NCBI RefSeq assembly: GCF_014651635.1
Contig: NZ_BMXG01000018.1
Coordinates: forward strand, 1-64,000
DNA: 64,000 bases
Reading direction: 5' to 3'
Source: Cerasicoccus arenae
GTDB taxonomy: Bacteria; Verrucomicrobiota; Verrucomicrobiia; Opitutales; Cerasicoccaceae
The notes under the pieces are model-generated. The model had not been told where the DNA came from. It saw nothing but the letters and a program-made list of their open reading frames with translations, and did not search any database. Each line of letters starts with the position of its first letter. Positions within the stretch are counted from its first letter, which is position 1. A program made the position numbers and the translations under genes. Shown one piece after another: positions 1-8,740 of the stretch.

Positions 1-366
1 CGACGAATCCCCCCCCCCCTCAGGTTCCAGCAAACTCAATGGCCGCAATGGCAATTTCCGCCATCAAGGGGAGCCAATCGGATTCCAAAATCAGCCAAGA
101 GCCCATTGACGACACCTCCCCCGCTCCCGGCGTCAAGATTGACCGCAACGAATCCAGCGCCATTGTATCGCCCGAGGCCACTCCAGGAAACTGGAATTTC
201 CCTTTGCCAACTGTGGCCTTGATGCCCGCCAAAAACACAGCTGCGACACCTCGCGGGGTGGCGATTCAGGACACAAAGGCAAACGATGATGAGGATAATA
301 ACCGACTCATTCGCCGTGGCCCACGTCGTTAGAGCGAAACTTAATATTGGCGCACACTGGTGCCAA
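1..366. other. Window edge without a confident gene
   Basis: This is the stretch downstream of the minus-strand permease gene. I see no complete, recognisable gene. Two minus-strand frames stay partly open: one ends at a stop at 20-22, the other at 36-38. The second contains a short stretch, TANESVIILIIVCLCVLN, that loosely resembles the RATxxSV region near the C-terminus of MlaE permeases, so a decayed duplicate is conceivable but weak. A run of 11 C lies at 9-19. Confidence 0.35.
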
Positions 367-1506
367 TTACATACCGAGTATATTAAAGATCACGGCGAAG
401 ACGGCGTCAGTGACGATGATCAATGTAATCCCCGTCACCACAGCGGAAGTAGTCGCCATGCCAACAGCTGCTGAGCTGTTCCCACACTGCATACCCCGTA
501 AACAACCCGCCCCGGCAACAATACCGCCAATGACCACTGCCTTGATGATGCCAGTTGAAAATTGCGGAATCGTTATGGCTTGAATACAACGATTAATGAA
601 CTGTTGGAGCGTAATATCGAGCATCGATACACTCACCAACATCCCCCCCACGATACCGATGAAATCAGCAAAGAGCACGAGCATGGGCATCATGAAACCA
701 AGCGCTAGAAGTCGTGGCAAAACGAGGAAATCCATTGGCGATATACCTAAAGTCTTTAAAGCATCAATTTCCTCCGAAACTTTCATGCTACCCAGCGATG
801 CCGCAAAGGCCGCACCCGTGCGACCACACATAATGATGCCCGTCATAATGGCACCCATTTCGCGGACCATCGCTAAGCCGACAAGATCTGCCACGTAAAT
901 ATCCGCACCAAATTTCTTCAGTTGAACCGCACCAACGAAGGCCAAAATAACGCCAACCAAAAAATTGATAAGGGCAACAATCGGCAGTGCTTCCGCACCT
1001 GCCTGCTGCACAATAAGCCATAGGTCACGCCAACGGAATCGCGCTTTCCCCCGCATAAAACGAAAGATAGAAAGCGTAGATTCACCAATAAAAACGGCCG
1101 TCTCATTGAGCTCGTTACCGAATTTGAGGGTCGTGTTCCCAACAGAAGTCACAAAGGAGACACGGGCAACATCACGATCAGTCCCCTCTTTCTTCGGCAC
1201 GGCAGTTGCCAACTTGAGCAGACTCGCTGCGCCATCTGGCAAGCCTGAGGTGTCCATTTCCGTCTTAGTGAGCGTCGCTAAGTCGCCCACTTTTTGCAGG
1301 TAGGTCATCAGCGCGGAATCCCAGCCTGACATCCTCTTAGTTTCAAAAGTAATCCTACCAGGGGGAGCCTTTTCGCGAAATTGAGCCTCAACCAGAGAAA
1401 ATGCGGGGAGCTTGGCCCCGTATTTCCATTCACCAGCCAACGATAAAACCAATGCATCGCCTTCCCGTCGCACATCTAGAACCGTTGTCGTTGGACTATC
1501 CGCCAT
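367..1506 (-). CDS. MlaE-family lipid ABC transporter permease with N-terminal STAS domain
   Basis: Inner-membrane permease of an Mla-type phospholipid/hydrophobic-solute ABC transporter, which helps maintain outer-membrane lipid asymmetry in Gram-negatives. The first ~110 residues look like a STAS domain, and from about residue 150 there are five to six hydrophobic segments. Family hallmarks are visible: VREMGAIMTGIIMCGRTGAAFAA, read as the conserved REMGPVLTALLVAGRVG-type loop, then EEIDALKTLGISPMDFLVLPR and a C-terminal AAVGMATTSAVV. I chose the ATG at 1506; an in-frame TTG at 1545 would add 13 residues. The ATPase and MCE-domain partners are not in the window and may lie to the left. STAS-MlaE fusions are common in Verrucomicrobiota and Bacteroidota. 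Confidence 0.88.
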   Translation of the reverse strand: MADSPTTTVLDVRREGDALVLSLAGEWKYGAKLPAFSLVEAQFREKAPPGRITFETKRMSGWDSALMTYLQKVGDLATLTKTEMDTSGLPDGAASLLKLATAVPKKEGTDRDVARVSFVTSVGNTTLKFGNELNETAVFIGESTLSIFRFMRGKARFRWRDLWLIVQQAGAEALPIVALINFLVGVILAFVGAVQLKKFGADIYVADLVGLAMVREMGAIMTGIIMCGRTGAAFAASLGSMKVSEEIDALKTLGISPMDFLVLPRLLALGFMMPMLVLFADFIGIVGGMLVSVSMLDITLQQFINRCIQAITIPQFSTGIIKAVVIGGIVAGAGCLRGMQCGNSSAAVGMATTSAVVTGITLIIVTDAVFAVIFNILGM

Positions 1507-1590
1507 AAGCAATGGAGATCTTGCTGTAAACCATGCGCTTGCCAAACACTTTCGTTAGAATCATTTGCATAATTCATCAGACGCTACATA

Positions 1591-1624
1591 AAAAACCTCC
1601 GCTGGTGATTTTACCAGCGGAGGT
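1591..1624 (-). terminator. Rho-independent terminator of the P-II gene
   Basis: A perfect 12-bp stem (1595-1606 pairing with 1613-1624) encloses a 6-nt loop. On the minus strand it is followed by five T (A run 1591-1595). It lies 25 nt after the stop of the P-II gene. Confidence 0.85.
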
Positions 1625-1648
1625 CGAAAAAGAGAGACTTACTAAGGC

Positions 1649-1999
<351 letters not shown>

Positions 2000-2048
2000 T
2001 TATTGATTATTGATTTTTTTGCAATGAATCAAGTAGAGACTCACGCCA

Positions 2049-3443
2049 TTACTTGGTGTCCGGTGCGAAGTCCGGATAGGCTTCTTGACCATGCTCGCCA
2101 ATGTCTAGGCCACCCATTTCTTCTTCTTCCGACACACGGACGCCAATGGTTACCTTGAGGATACCGAAGACAATGATCGAGAAGATGAATGCAAAGGCTG
2201 AAATAGCGATCGTGCCAATCAACTGGGACATGAAGAATCCTCCACCACAGATACCTACGACAATCGTGCCGAAGTTACCGCAAATACCGTGAACGGAAAT
2301 CGCTCCAACTGGGTCGTCGATTTTGATCTTATCGAAGAACAGAACCGAGATGACTACGATAATACCAGCGATGAGGCCTACAATGATCGACCAGAATGGT
2401 GAGATTGTGTCAGCGCCAGCAGTGATGCCGACCAAACCAGCCAAGACGCCATTCAACGACATCGAAAGGTCTGGTTTCTTCAGAACGATCCACGAAGTAA
2501 ACATGGCACCAAGACCGCCTGCACAGGCTGCCAAAGCAGTCGTTACGAAGACCAATGAGACCATATATGGATCTGCACTGAGAACCGAACCACCGTTAAA
2601 TCCGAACCAACCAAGGAACAGCAAGAAGACACCGATCGTTGCGAGTGGCATGGAGTGACCGAGAATCGGACGGACCTTGCCATTATCCAGATACTTGCCC
2701 TTACGAGCGCCGAGCAGAAGAACACAGGCCAAAGCAGCATAACCACCGAAGGCGTGCACCAGAGACGAACCAGCGAAGTCGATGAATTCTTTATCGCCGT
2801 CGACTCCGAAGTCATTCAACCAGCCTCCGCCCCATTCCCAGGAACCGGTAACCGGATAAGCAAACATCACCAACAAGGTGGCGAAAATCATGAAGCTGCT
2901 CAGCTTGACGCGTTCAGCAACAGCACCCGAAACAATCGTCGCAGCAGTTGCAGCAAACATCGCTTGGAAGATGAAGTCTGTGTACCATGTGTAATCTGCA
3001 TATTCAGAAGACATCAACTCCATCGTAGGATCAACGTCGAACCAACTGCCCATTGCAAACACACCGCCAATGCTCCAAGCGTCGCCAGGATACATCGCAT
3101 TGAAGCCCCAGAACGCATAAGTGAGGACACCCATGCAAATAATGAAGACATTCTTAAACAGGATGTTAACCGTGTTCTTGGATTGGCACAGGCCGGCTTC
3201 GAGAGTCGAAAAGCCTAAGTGCATGACAAAAACCAGCGCCGCAGAAATGAGGAGCCAGAGATTACTAATGGTGAAGAAGCTGCCCTGTGTCTCCATAAAG
3301 GCACCATAGGCGGCGTCAAATGGGACGGCTTCAGTAACCGCTTCGGTCACTTCTTCTACTACATCCTGCGCCATGGCTCCAGACACGCCAAAAAAGGCCA
3401 GCCCGAGCATAAGCATCAGAAATTTCAGGAGTCTGAGTTTCAT
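2049..3443 (-). CDS. amtB: Ammonium transporter (Amt family)
   Basis: Inner-membrane trimeric ammonium channel of about 464 residues. A signal peptide ending GVSGAMAQ precedes the first channel helix. Family features are present: HLGFSTLEAGLCQSKN (equivalent to the GFALLEAG helix), the pore histidines in SSLVHAFGG and ISVHGICGNFG, and LGWFGFNGGS. The ATG at 3443 starts the signal peptide cleanly; an ATG two codons upstream at 3449 is equally possible. A longer open frame reaching 3554 lacks any sensible N-terminus. It is followed 61 nt later by the P-II gene, consistent with co-transcription under nitrogen control; I see no clear sigma-54 site upstream. Confidence 0.93.
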   Translation of the reverse strand: MKLRLLKFLMLMLGLAFFGVSGAMAQDVVEEVTEAVTEAVPFDAAYGAFMETQGSFFTISNLWLLISAALVFVMHLGFSTLEAGLCQSKNTVNILFKNVFIICMGVLTYAFWGFNAMYPGDAWSIGGVFAMGSWFDVDPTMELMSSEYADYTWYTDFIFQAMFAATAATIVSGAVAERVKLSSFMIFATLLVMFAYPVTGSWEWGGGWLNDFGVDGDKEFIDFAGSSLVHAFGGYAALACVLLLGARKGKYLDNGKVRPILGHSMPLATIGVFLLFLGWFGFNGGSVLSADPYMVSLVFVTTALAACAGGLGAMFTSWIVLKKPDLSMSLNGVLAGLVGITAGADTISPFWSIIVGLIAGIIVVISVLFFDKIKIDDPVGAISVHGICGNFGTIVVGICGGGFFMSQLIGTIAISAFAFIFSIIVFGILKVTIGVRVSEEEEMGGLDIGEHGQEAYPDFAPDTK

Positions 3444-3851
3444 GATCATTGTATAGTTTGTTGGATTGAGAATTTTTCCGCTAGATAACCGGAGTTTCTG
3501 AGAGGAACATCCAAAAGCACCAAACGTGCCAATTTCCATAAATTCACTGCACACTCCCTTCCTATATTATTTCGTTCATCGATAAATCCATGAACTGAAT
3601 TAGCTAGAATCGATGAAACCAATTCATTCAATACTCTTCTTGGCACAGCAAACCTGCCGCAATGAACTGTCTCAAATGCGCAACAGTGATTACGTCAGAA
3701 GCCAAATTTGATCACATGGCACTAAAAGGACATCGACGTAATAAGTGACCACTGCGGGAAGAATATGCGTAATTTTTGCCATAAGTCTTAAACTAATATA
3801 CCTAGCGCAATAAATCTTGACAAAAAGATACTTTGCGGCGAGATTTGTAAT
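3444..3851. other. Intergenic control region between amtB and pirin genes
   Basis: About 400 nt separate two divergently read genes. No gene is evident. It should contain the amtB promoter, not identified with confidence, and the pirin promoter at 3817-3845. Confidence 0.5.
3817..3845 (+). promoter_or_regulatory. Candidate leaderless promoter for pirin gene
   Basis: A perfect TTGACA (3817-3822) begins exactly 35 nt before the ATG at 3852. The position expected for a -10 box (3840-3845, GAGATT) is poor. If transcription starts at the ATG, the mRNA would be leaderless. The same spacing recurs at 60921 and 61818. Confidence 0.4.
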
Positions 3852-4544
3852 ATGATTGAAAAACGCCCATCCAATGACCGAGGTTCAACGAATATTGATT
3901 GGCTAGATAGCCGTCATAGCTTTAGTTTTGGCCAGTACCATGACGCTTCACGCCAAAGCCACGGTGCACTGCGTGTGATCAATGATGATCGAGTCGCCGC
4001 CCTACAAGGATTCGGGACTCATCCGCATCGCAATGCTGAAATAGTGAGCTATGTGCTCTCCGGTGCGCTCGAGCATCGTGACAGCATGGGAAATGGCAAC
4101 GTCATCAAGCCGGGCCAATTTCAGTATATGAGCGCGGGTCGTGGAGTAACACACAGCGAATTCAACCCAAACGACGAAACGTCTCATTTCCTGCAAATCT
4201 GGCTATTGCCAAATGAGGAAAATGCAGAACCTGCTTATGCCCAGTCAGATATTGCACAAATAGAGCCAAAAAACGGGCTCCAATTAATTGCCTCTAATAT
4301 TGATCCAGCGGCCCCCATCCAATGGCGGACCGACGCGACTCTATGGCGAGGCAGCTATACGATCGGAGACTCAGGAGAATTGCCTGGCAACGGCGACCGT
4401 GGCTATCTTCACGTAATAAAAGGCAAACTTCAATTGGGCGAGATCTCACTAAGCGAAGGCGACGCTGCTGCCATCAGCAATGAAAGCAGCAGCTTGAATC
4501 TCGTCGGTCTGGAGGATTCAGAATTCCTATGGTTCAGCTTATAA
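3852..4544 (+). CDS. Pirin family protein (bicupin)
   Basis: Cupin-fold pirin of 230 residues, related to E. coli YhhW, which has quercetinase activity; the physiological substrate is unknown in most members. The N-terminal cupin shows the metal-binding pattern FGTHPHRNAEIVSYVLSGALEHRDSMG, with His-x-His and downstream His/Glu ligands, followed by YMSAGRGVTHSE, a strong pirin signature. The C-terminal cupin is less conserved, as usual. It stands alone and ends immediately against the convergent autokinase gene, with no gap between stop codons. Confidence 0.88.
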   Translation: MIEKRPSNDRGSTNIDWLDSRHSFSFGQYHDASRQSHGALRVINDDRVAALQGFGTHPHRNAEIVSYVLSGALEHRDSMGNGNVIKPGQFQYMSAGRGVTHSEFNPNDETSHFLQIWLLPNEENAEPAYAQSDIAQIEPKNGLQLIASNIDPAAPIQWRTDATLWRGSYTIGDSGELPGNGDRGYLHVIKGKLQLGEISLSEGDAAAISNESSSLNLVGLEDSEFLWFSL

Positions 4545-6794
4545 TTAACTGACGGCAGTTTCTTTTTCCTTCTCTTTAGCGTCTTTACTAGCGTTCTTAT
4601 CCACGCGCTCCCGCTTTCGCTCTTTGCGATCGCGGCGCTGATAATAGCGGTAAACGTAATCCGTGGAGCTGTAGGAATAACCGTAGTAGCCATAACGCTG
4701 CGCGCCTGCACCCTTCACAGAGTTCAGAATCACACCAAGAACATTGACTCCGATTTTGTCGAAATCCTGCAATACACGCTTGGCCTTGTTGCGGTTAACT
4801 GAATTCTGACGGGCAATATAAACAACCTCGTCGACAAGCTCACCGAGCTGCAACGTCTCCACAAAGATACCAGCTGGAGGGGTATCAAAGAGCACTAGAT
4901 CGAATTCCTTTTTCAGTTGGAAGACCAGTTCCTCAAAACGTGAATTCGAAAGTATCTCCGTTGCATTCTTGGAAGTGCCACCAGAAGTCAGCATCCAAAG
5001 ATTTTCACCCATTTCTTTAATGGCCAAATCCGGATTTGAGATGAGCGGCATCGATTCCTGAACGTCCTTTTTCGTATTCCACCAAGTCATGAATCCGTTC
5101 TCATTATCGAGCTTGTAGAAACGATGGATCACTGGGCGTCGCAAGTCAAAGTCAACGAAGAGAACACGCTTTCCGTGTTTGGCAAAAGTGAAGGCAAGGT
5201 TTGCAGCGACCGTTGATTTACCCTCCCCAGGAACCGTACTGGTAACTAGGATTGCCTTCGGAAACTCACTCTCGGACAGCATTGTTATCTGCCCATAGAG
5301 CACACGAAAGGACTCAGAAATTGAATCATTTAGGTCATCACGCACGGCAAGCGGAAGCTTCTCCGGCTCAATCCGATTGCTACGTGGTACTTCACCCAAC
5401 ATTTCCCGCTGCAAAAACACATGCACATCCCAATAGCCATGAAGGCGGTTGTTCACCAATTCCAAGAGAATTGGAACGCCAATGGCCAAGATTAAAAAGA
5501 TACCCACCGCCTTGGTGATGATTCCGTTTCGATCTGGTGAAAAAGGTGCGCTAGCCGGAACCGCTTGGTCCAATACACGTATATTCGTATTGTCCAATTG
5601 AGCCGAAATAGTGGTTTCGTTCACGCGGGAAAGAATCTGTTGATACATGTTACGGTCACTATCAACTTCGCGACGCATTCCATTGTATACGATACGCAAT
5701 TGGTCCAAATCGAGCGACTCTTTTTCCGCCTTGGACATTTCTTCCTGAAGGTTTTTAAATCGGCGATCAGCGCCTGCCAATTGACTACGAAGATCAGCAA
5801 TAGCCTGTTGAACAACGTTATTAATACGCGCCTGGTTCGCATCAATCTGGTTTTGGTTATCCAACATTCGGGGGTGACGCTCCAGATACTTTCGCTCAAG
5901 AATCTTCCGGGCACCGACCAACGATTGGTGCGTTGACACCAAGTCAAGCACGTTGGCGTATTGGCTGATCATTGGAAGCTGAAGCAGCTCAGTGTCATTA
6001 TTCAAAGCCTCTTCTACCTGCTGGAGCTGCGATTCGATATTCAGCTTGTCAACCCGAGCAGCCGTCAGAGCAGCATTGAGACTTTGCAAGCGGGTACTGA
6101 TCACGTCCTGATTCTCGTCCAGGGAGATCATGTTATAATTTCGGCGGAAGTTTTCCAAACCTTCCTCACCCACCTTTACCTTCTCTTTTAATTTATCAGC
6201 CTGAGCTTGGAGGAATTGAGTGGCCGAAGTCTCCCCTACGCTTGTGCGTTCAAGTAGGTATTGAATATACTCGCTGATAAACCGATTCGCAATCAGCGCC
6301 GCCATTTCAGGATCTCGGTGAGTTGCGGTGAAATAAAACACTTGGCCCTCAGGCAAGCCGATCTCCATGGCCGAGACAATCGAGCCAATACTCCCCTTTG
6401 AATTCTCCGTGTCGTAGGGCTGGGTAATCCGTAAAATTTCTTTCTCAGTGAAGCTCTCAATGACTCGCTGCGTAAAACTACGACTGCGCATCTGCGAGAG
6501 GTGATTGCGCAAATCAACTCCACTGCGAGGGGTATTATCAACCACTTCTTTAATGTCTACGACGCGGTCCACCTTGGACTCAATTAACAACGTGGCAGTC
6601 GATTTATAAAGCGGGGCTTCCTGAAGCCCGAAAAAGGCAAACAAGCAAGAGCACAATAGGCCAAGGCTCACGCCAATGAGCCAACGCTCCCGAATCATCA
6701 GCAAATAGTCACGCCAGTTGCGAACTGGAGCCGGAATGGCCAGACTGCCCTGTGATTTCGTTTTAAGCGATGGATTCGCTGGGTCTTTAGACAT
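4545..6794 (-). CDS. Polysaccharide biosynthesis tyrosine autokinase (Wzz-Wzc fusion)
   Basis: Inner-membrane chain-length regulator and BY-kinase for capsule or exopolysaccharide export. The order is: a first membrane segment near residues 37-56, a long periplasmic coiled-coil region, a second membrane segment near 424-446, then the cytoplasmic kinase. The kinase has Walker A STVPGEGKSTVA (about 516-527), Walker A' VLFVDFDLRRP, and Walker B LVLFDTPPAG. The C-terminus holds a tyrosine cluster, YGYYGYSYSSTDYVYRYY, the usual autophosphorylation tail, then a very basic end. It lies 72 nt downstream of the export-protein gene and probably shares its transcript. Glycosyltransferases and the flippase/polymerase are not here, so this is a split locus. 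Confidence 0.92.
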   Translation of the reverse strand: MSKDPANPSLKTKSQGSLAIPAPVRNWRDYLLMIRERWLIGVSLGLLCSCLFAFFGLQEAPLYKSTATLLIESKVDRVVDIKEVVDNTPRSGVDLRNHLSQMRSRSFTQRVIESFTEKEILRITQPYDTENSKGSIGSIVSAMEIGLPEGQVFYFTATHRDPEMAALIANRFISEYIQYLLERTSVGETSATQFLQAQADKLKEKVKVGEEGLENFRRNYNMISLDENQDVISTRLQSLNAALTAARVDKLNIESQLQQVEEALNNDTELLQLPMISQYANVLDLVSTHQSLVGARKILERKYLERHPRMLDNQNQIDANQARINNVVQQAIADLRSQLAGADRRFKNLQEEMSKAEKESLDLDQLRIVYNGMRREVDSDRNMYQQILSRVNETTISAQLDNTNIRVLDQAVPASAPFSPDRNGIITKAVGIFLILAIGVPILLELVNNRLHGYWDVHVFLQREMLGEVPRSNRIEPEKLPLAVRDDLNDSISESFRVLYGQITMLSESEFPKAILVTSTVPGEGKSTVAANLAFTFAKHGKRVLFVDFDLRRPVIHRFYKLDNENGFMTWWNTKKDVQESMPLISNPDLAIKEMGENLWMLTSGGTSKNATEILSNSRFEELVFQLKKEFDLVLFDTPPAGIFVETLQLGELVDEVVYIARQNSVNRNKAKRVLQDFDKIGVNVLGVILNSVKGAGAQRYGYYGYSYSSTDYVYRYYQRRDRKERKRERVDKNASKDAKEKEKETAVS

Positions 6795-6866
6795 GATAGT
6801 AATAGAAGTGTATGCAGCTCAATGATCGGACAATCCAATCTGGCCAATTTACCCGCAGGCTCTTTT

Positions 6867-7532
6867 TTAAAATAAGCGTTGTGGCACGTATATGATGTCA
6901 CCGGGGTAGATCAAATATTTGTCACGGTCATTTTCATCATCTTGATCTTCAATGATAGCTTCCACATCGATAATAAAGTATTCTTGAGTTCCATCAGGCT
7001 TTTTACGGGTAACCCGGACCTCGGAACCACGCGCAATGCTCGAGAAACCACCAGCACGAGAAATTGCCTCGACGATGTCGATGGAGTTTTTCTCCAATGG
7101 AAATGGCACCTGACCTTGCGCTCCTGTTTGCCCAAATACGGAAAACTCCTGAGCAACATAGCCAGAAACGGTGATGTAGACTTGTGGGTTCCTCAGCAAA
7201 CGTGCATCAATAAAAGCGCGCTGGATTTTATACTCAGCTTCACGAATCGTTAGACCAAGTAGCGAAATCTCGCCCAGAAGCGGTATACGTATTTCTCCGT
7301 TGCCGGGAATTCGCTGCTCCGCCGATAACTCTGGCTCATCAAATACGGTGATGGATACCATATCGGTTGTGTTCAGCTTATAGTTTGCCGGTAATGCAAT
7401 TGGACCTCCGGATGAACCGGAACCAGAAGCGCTAGAACCCGACGCACCGGAACCACCAGAATCCTGCGCGTTCAGCGCACTGGCTAACAGTAAAGTAAGG
7501 ATGAATAGTGGCAAGCGATTAGCAAAAGTCAT
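6867..7532 (-). CDS. Polysaccharide export protein (Wza/SLBB family)
   Basis: Periplasmic or outer-membrane polysaccharide export protein with a Poly_export domain (NTTDMVSITVFDEPELS...) followed by one SLBB-type segment around QEFSVFGQTGAQG. A signal peptide precedes a Gly/Ser-rich linker of about 25 residues. There is no lipobox cysteine, unlike E. coli Wza, and at about 221 residues it is shorter than Wza (about 380), with no obvious C-terminal amphipathic helix, so it probably works with another outer-membrane component. I prefer the ATG at 7532; an upstream ATG at 7550 adds six residues. It precedes the tyrosine autokinase, its usual functional partner. Confidence 0.85.
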   Translation of the reverse strand: MTFANRLPLFILTLLLASALNAQDSGGSGASGSSASGSGSSGGPIALPANYKLNTTDMVSITVFDEPELSAEQRIPGNGEIRIPLLGEISLLGLTIREAEYKIQRAFIDARLLRNPQVYITVSGYVAQEFSVFGQTGAQGQVPFPLEKNSIDIVEAISRAGGFSSIARGSEVRVTRKKPDGTQEYFIIDVEAIIEDQDDENDRDKYLIYPGDIIYVPQRLF

Positions 7533-7915
7533 GACATCATAGTTTTTCAAAGAACCAAATTAGCCGACATCGCTATTTTTAGCAAGTTCCTTTTGGCTCA
7601 GTAATAGAAAAGCTAAAATTAGGCCCAATACCCCATCGCCTAATATGAGCATCTAAACTGACGATTAAACATCCATAAATATCTAATGATTAACAACTAA
7701 TGAAACCAACAGAAGATGGCCATCCTCTCTCTCTTTGCAATACCAACCTAAATCTGCCTATTCGCTCATCACTGAACGCTCTTCCCTCACCAATGGCAGG
7801 CAAAGAAACTTTATGATCATATGTCTCGTAGTACGGAGCCAATTTCTTGCTCAAAAAGGGTTTCACAAATGAGTTTTCGCTTTCTCTAATCATTGAACCA
7901 ACTTATTCTTGCGCC
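7533..7915. other. Divergent intergenic region
   Basis: About 380 nt between the export-protein gene (minus) and the glycine-zipper gene (plus). It is AT-rich. I see no gene, repeat or convincing promoter. Confidence 0.4.
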
Positions 7916-8683
7916 ATGAAACAACTGCATTTCGCCGTAAATATCGTAGTCGCAATTTTTGCATCCATTACATTGATGGCTGACACCTTGGAGTTGCGCA
8001 ACGGCTCAAGCCTTAAGGGTAACTACGAGGGTGGCACGCCAGATGTTGTTCGCTTCAACTTCAATGGAAGCACTCAGGATTACGCCCGTGGAGATATCGC
8101 CAGCCTGATTTTTTCCAAGGAGACGCCTGCTCGACCAATCGAGACCGCGACTTCCGCGCCTCAGCCCAGCACAAGCTCCGCAACGAGTATGACCATTCCT
8201 GCAGGTGCTGTGTTAGTGGCATCCATCCAATCTTCGTTGAATTCCGGTCAAGTCAAACCCGGCCAAACCTTCCCCGCGATCCTTGTGTCTGACCTACGCG
8301 AGGGCAATCAAGTCCTACTGCCCGCAGGCACACAACTCCAAGGCCAAGTCATTAACGCCAATTCCGCTGGACGCTTCCGTAAAAGCGCAGAGCTTTCCTT
8401 TACGATCAATGCAGTTACCTATCAGGGCCAGTTGATCCCCGTTCGCGCAAGCTCACAACAAGAAGCGACCGAAGGCGGCACCGGACGCGAAATGGTTGGT
8501 GGTGCGGCCAAAGGAGCGGCGTTGGGTTCGATCATTGGTGCCATCACTGGTGATGCGGGCGAAGGTGCAGCCGCTGGAGCAGCAGCAGGCGCAGCAGGGG
8601 GACTCATCCGCAAGGGCGATAATGTCGAATATCAAGCTGGCTCCGTCTTGGCCTTTACGCTCGAAAGCCCGGTTAATCTCTAA
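7916..8683 (+). CDS. Secreted glycine-zipper protein, function unknown
   Basis: Predicted exported protein of 255 residues. The ATG at 7916 opens a good signal peptide (FAVNIVVAIFASITLMA). A first segment (TLELRNGSSLKGNYEGG...) resembles a small beta domain. The middle (PAGAVLVASIQSSLNSGQVK...LLPAGTQLQGQV) resembles the beta-barrel of TrbI/VirB10-like surface proteins, with its recurrent LPAGT turn. The C-terminal third is a glycine zipper (VGGAAKGAALGSIIGAITGD, then AAAGAAAGAAGG), a membrane-inserting motif. I do not recognise a specific function; an envelope-associated role is likely. It stands alone. Confidence 0.6.
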   Translation: MKQLHFAVNIVVAIFASITLMADTLELRNGSSLKGNYEGGTPDVVRFNFNGSTQDYARGDIASLIFSKETPARPIETATSAPQPSTSSATSMTIPAGAVLVASIQSSLNSGQVKPGQTFPAILVSDLREGNQVLLPAGTQLQGQVINANSAGRFRKSAELSFTINAVTYQGQLIPVRASSQQEATEGGTGREMVGGAAKGAALGSIIGAITGDAGEGAAAGAAAGAAGGLIRKGDNVEYQAGSVLAFTLESPVNL

Positions 8684-8724
8684 ACCAAACGCATTCCTAA
8701 GAAAATCAATCAGACGATCAGCGT

Positions 8725-8737
8725 CCCCCCCCCCCCC
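8725..8737. repeat. Run of 13 C between convergent genes
   Basis: The longest homopolymer I found in the window. It lies 4 nt outside the stop of the LptG-like gene and 42 nt after the glycine-zipper gene, in the convergent gap, where length changes would hit only the 3' ends of both transcripts. Confidence 0.9.
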
Positions 8738-8740
8738 TCT

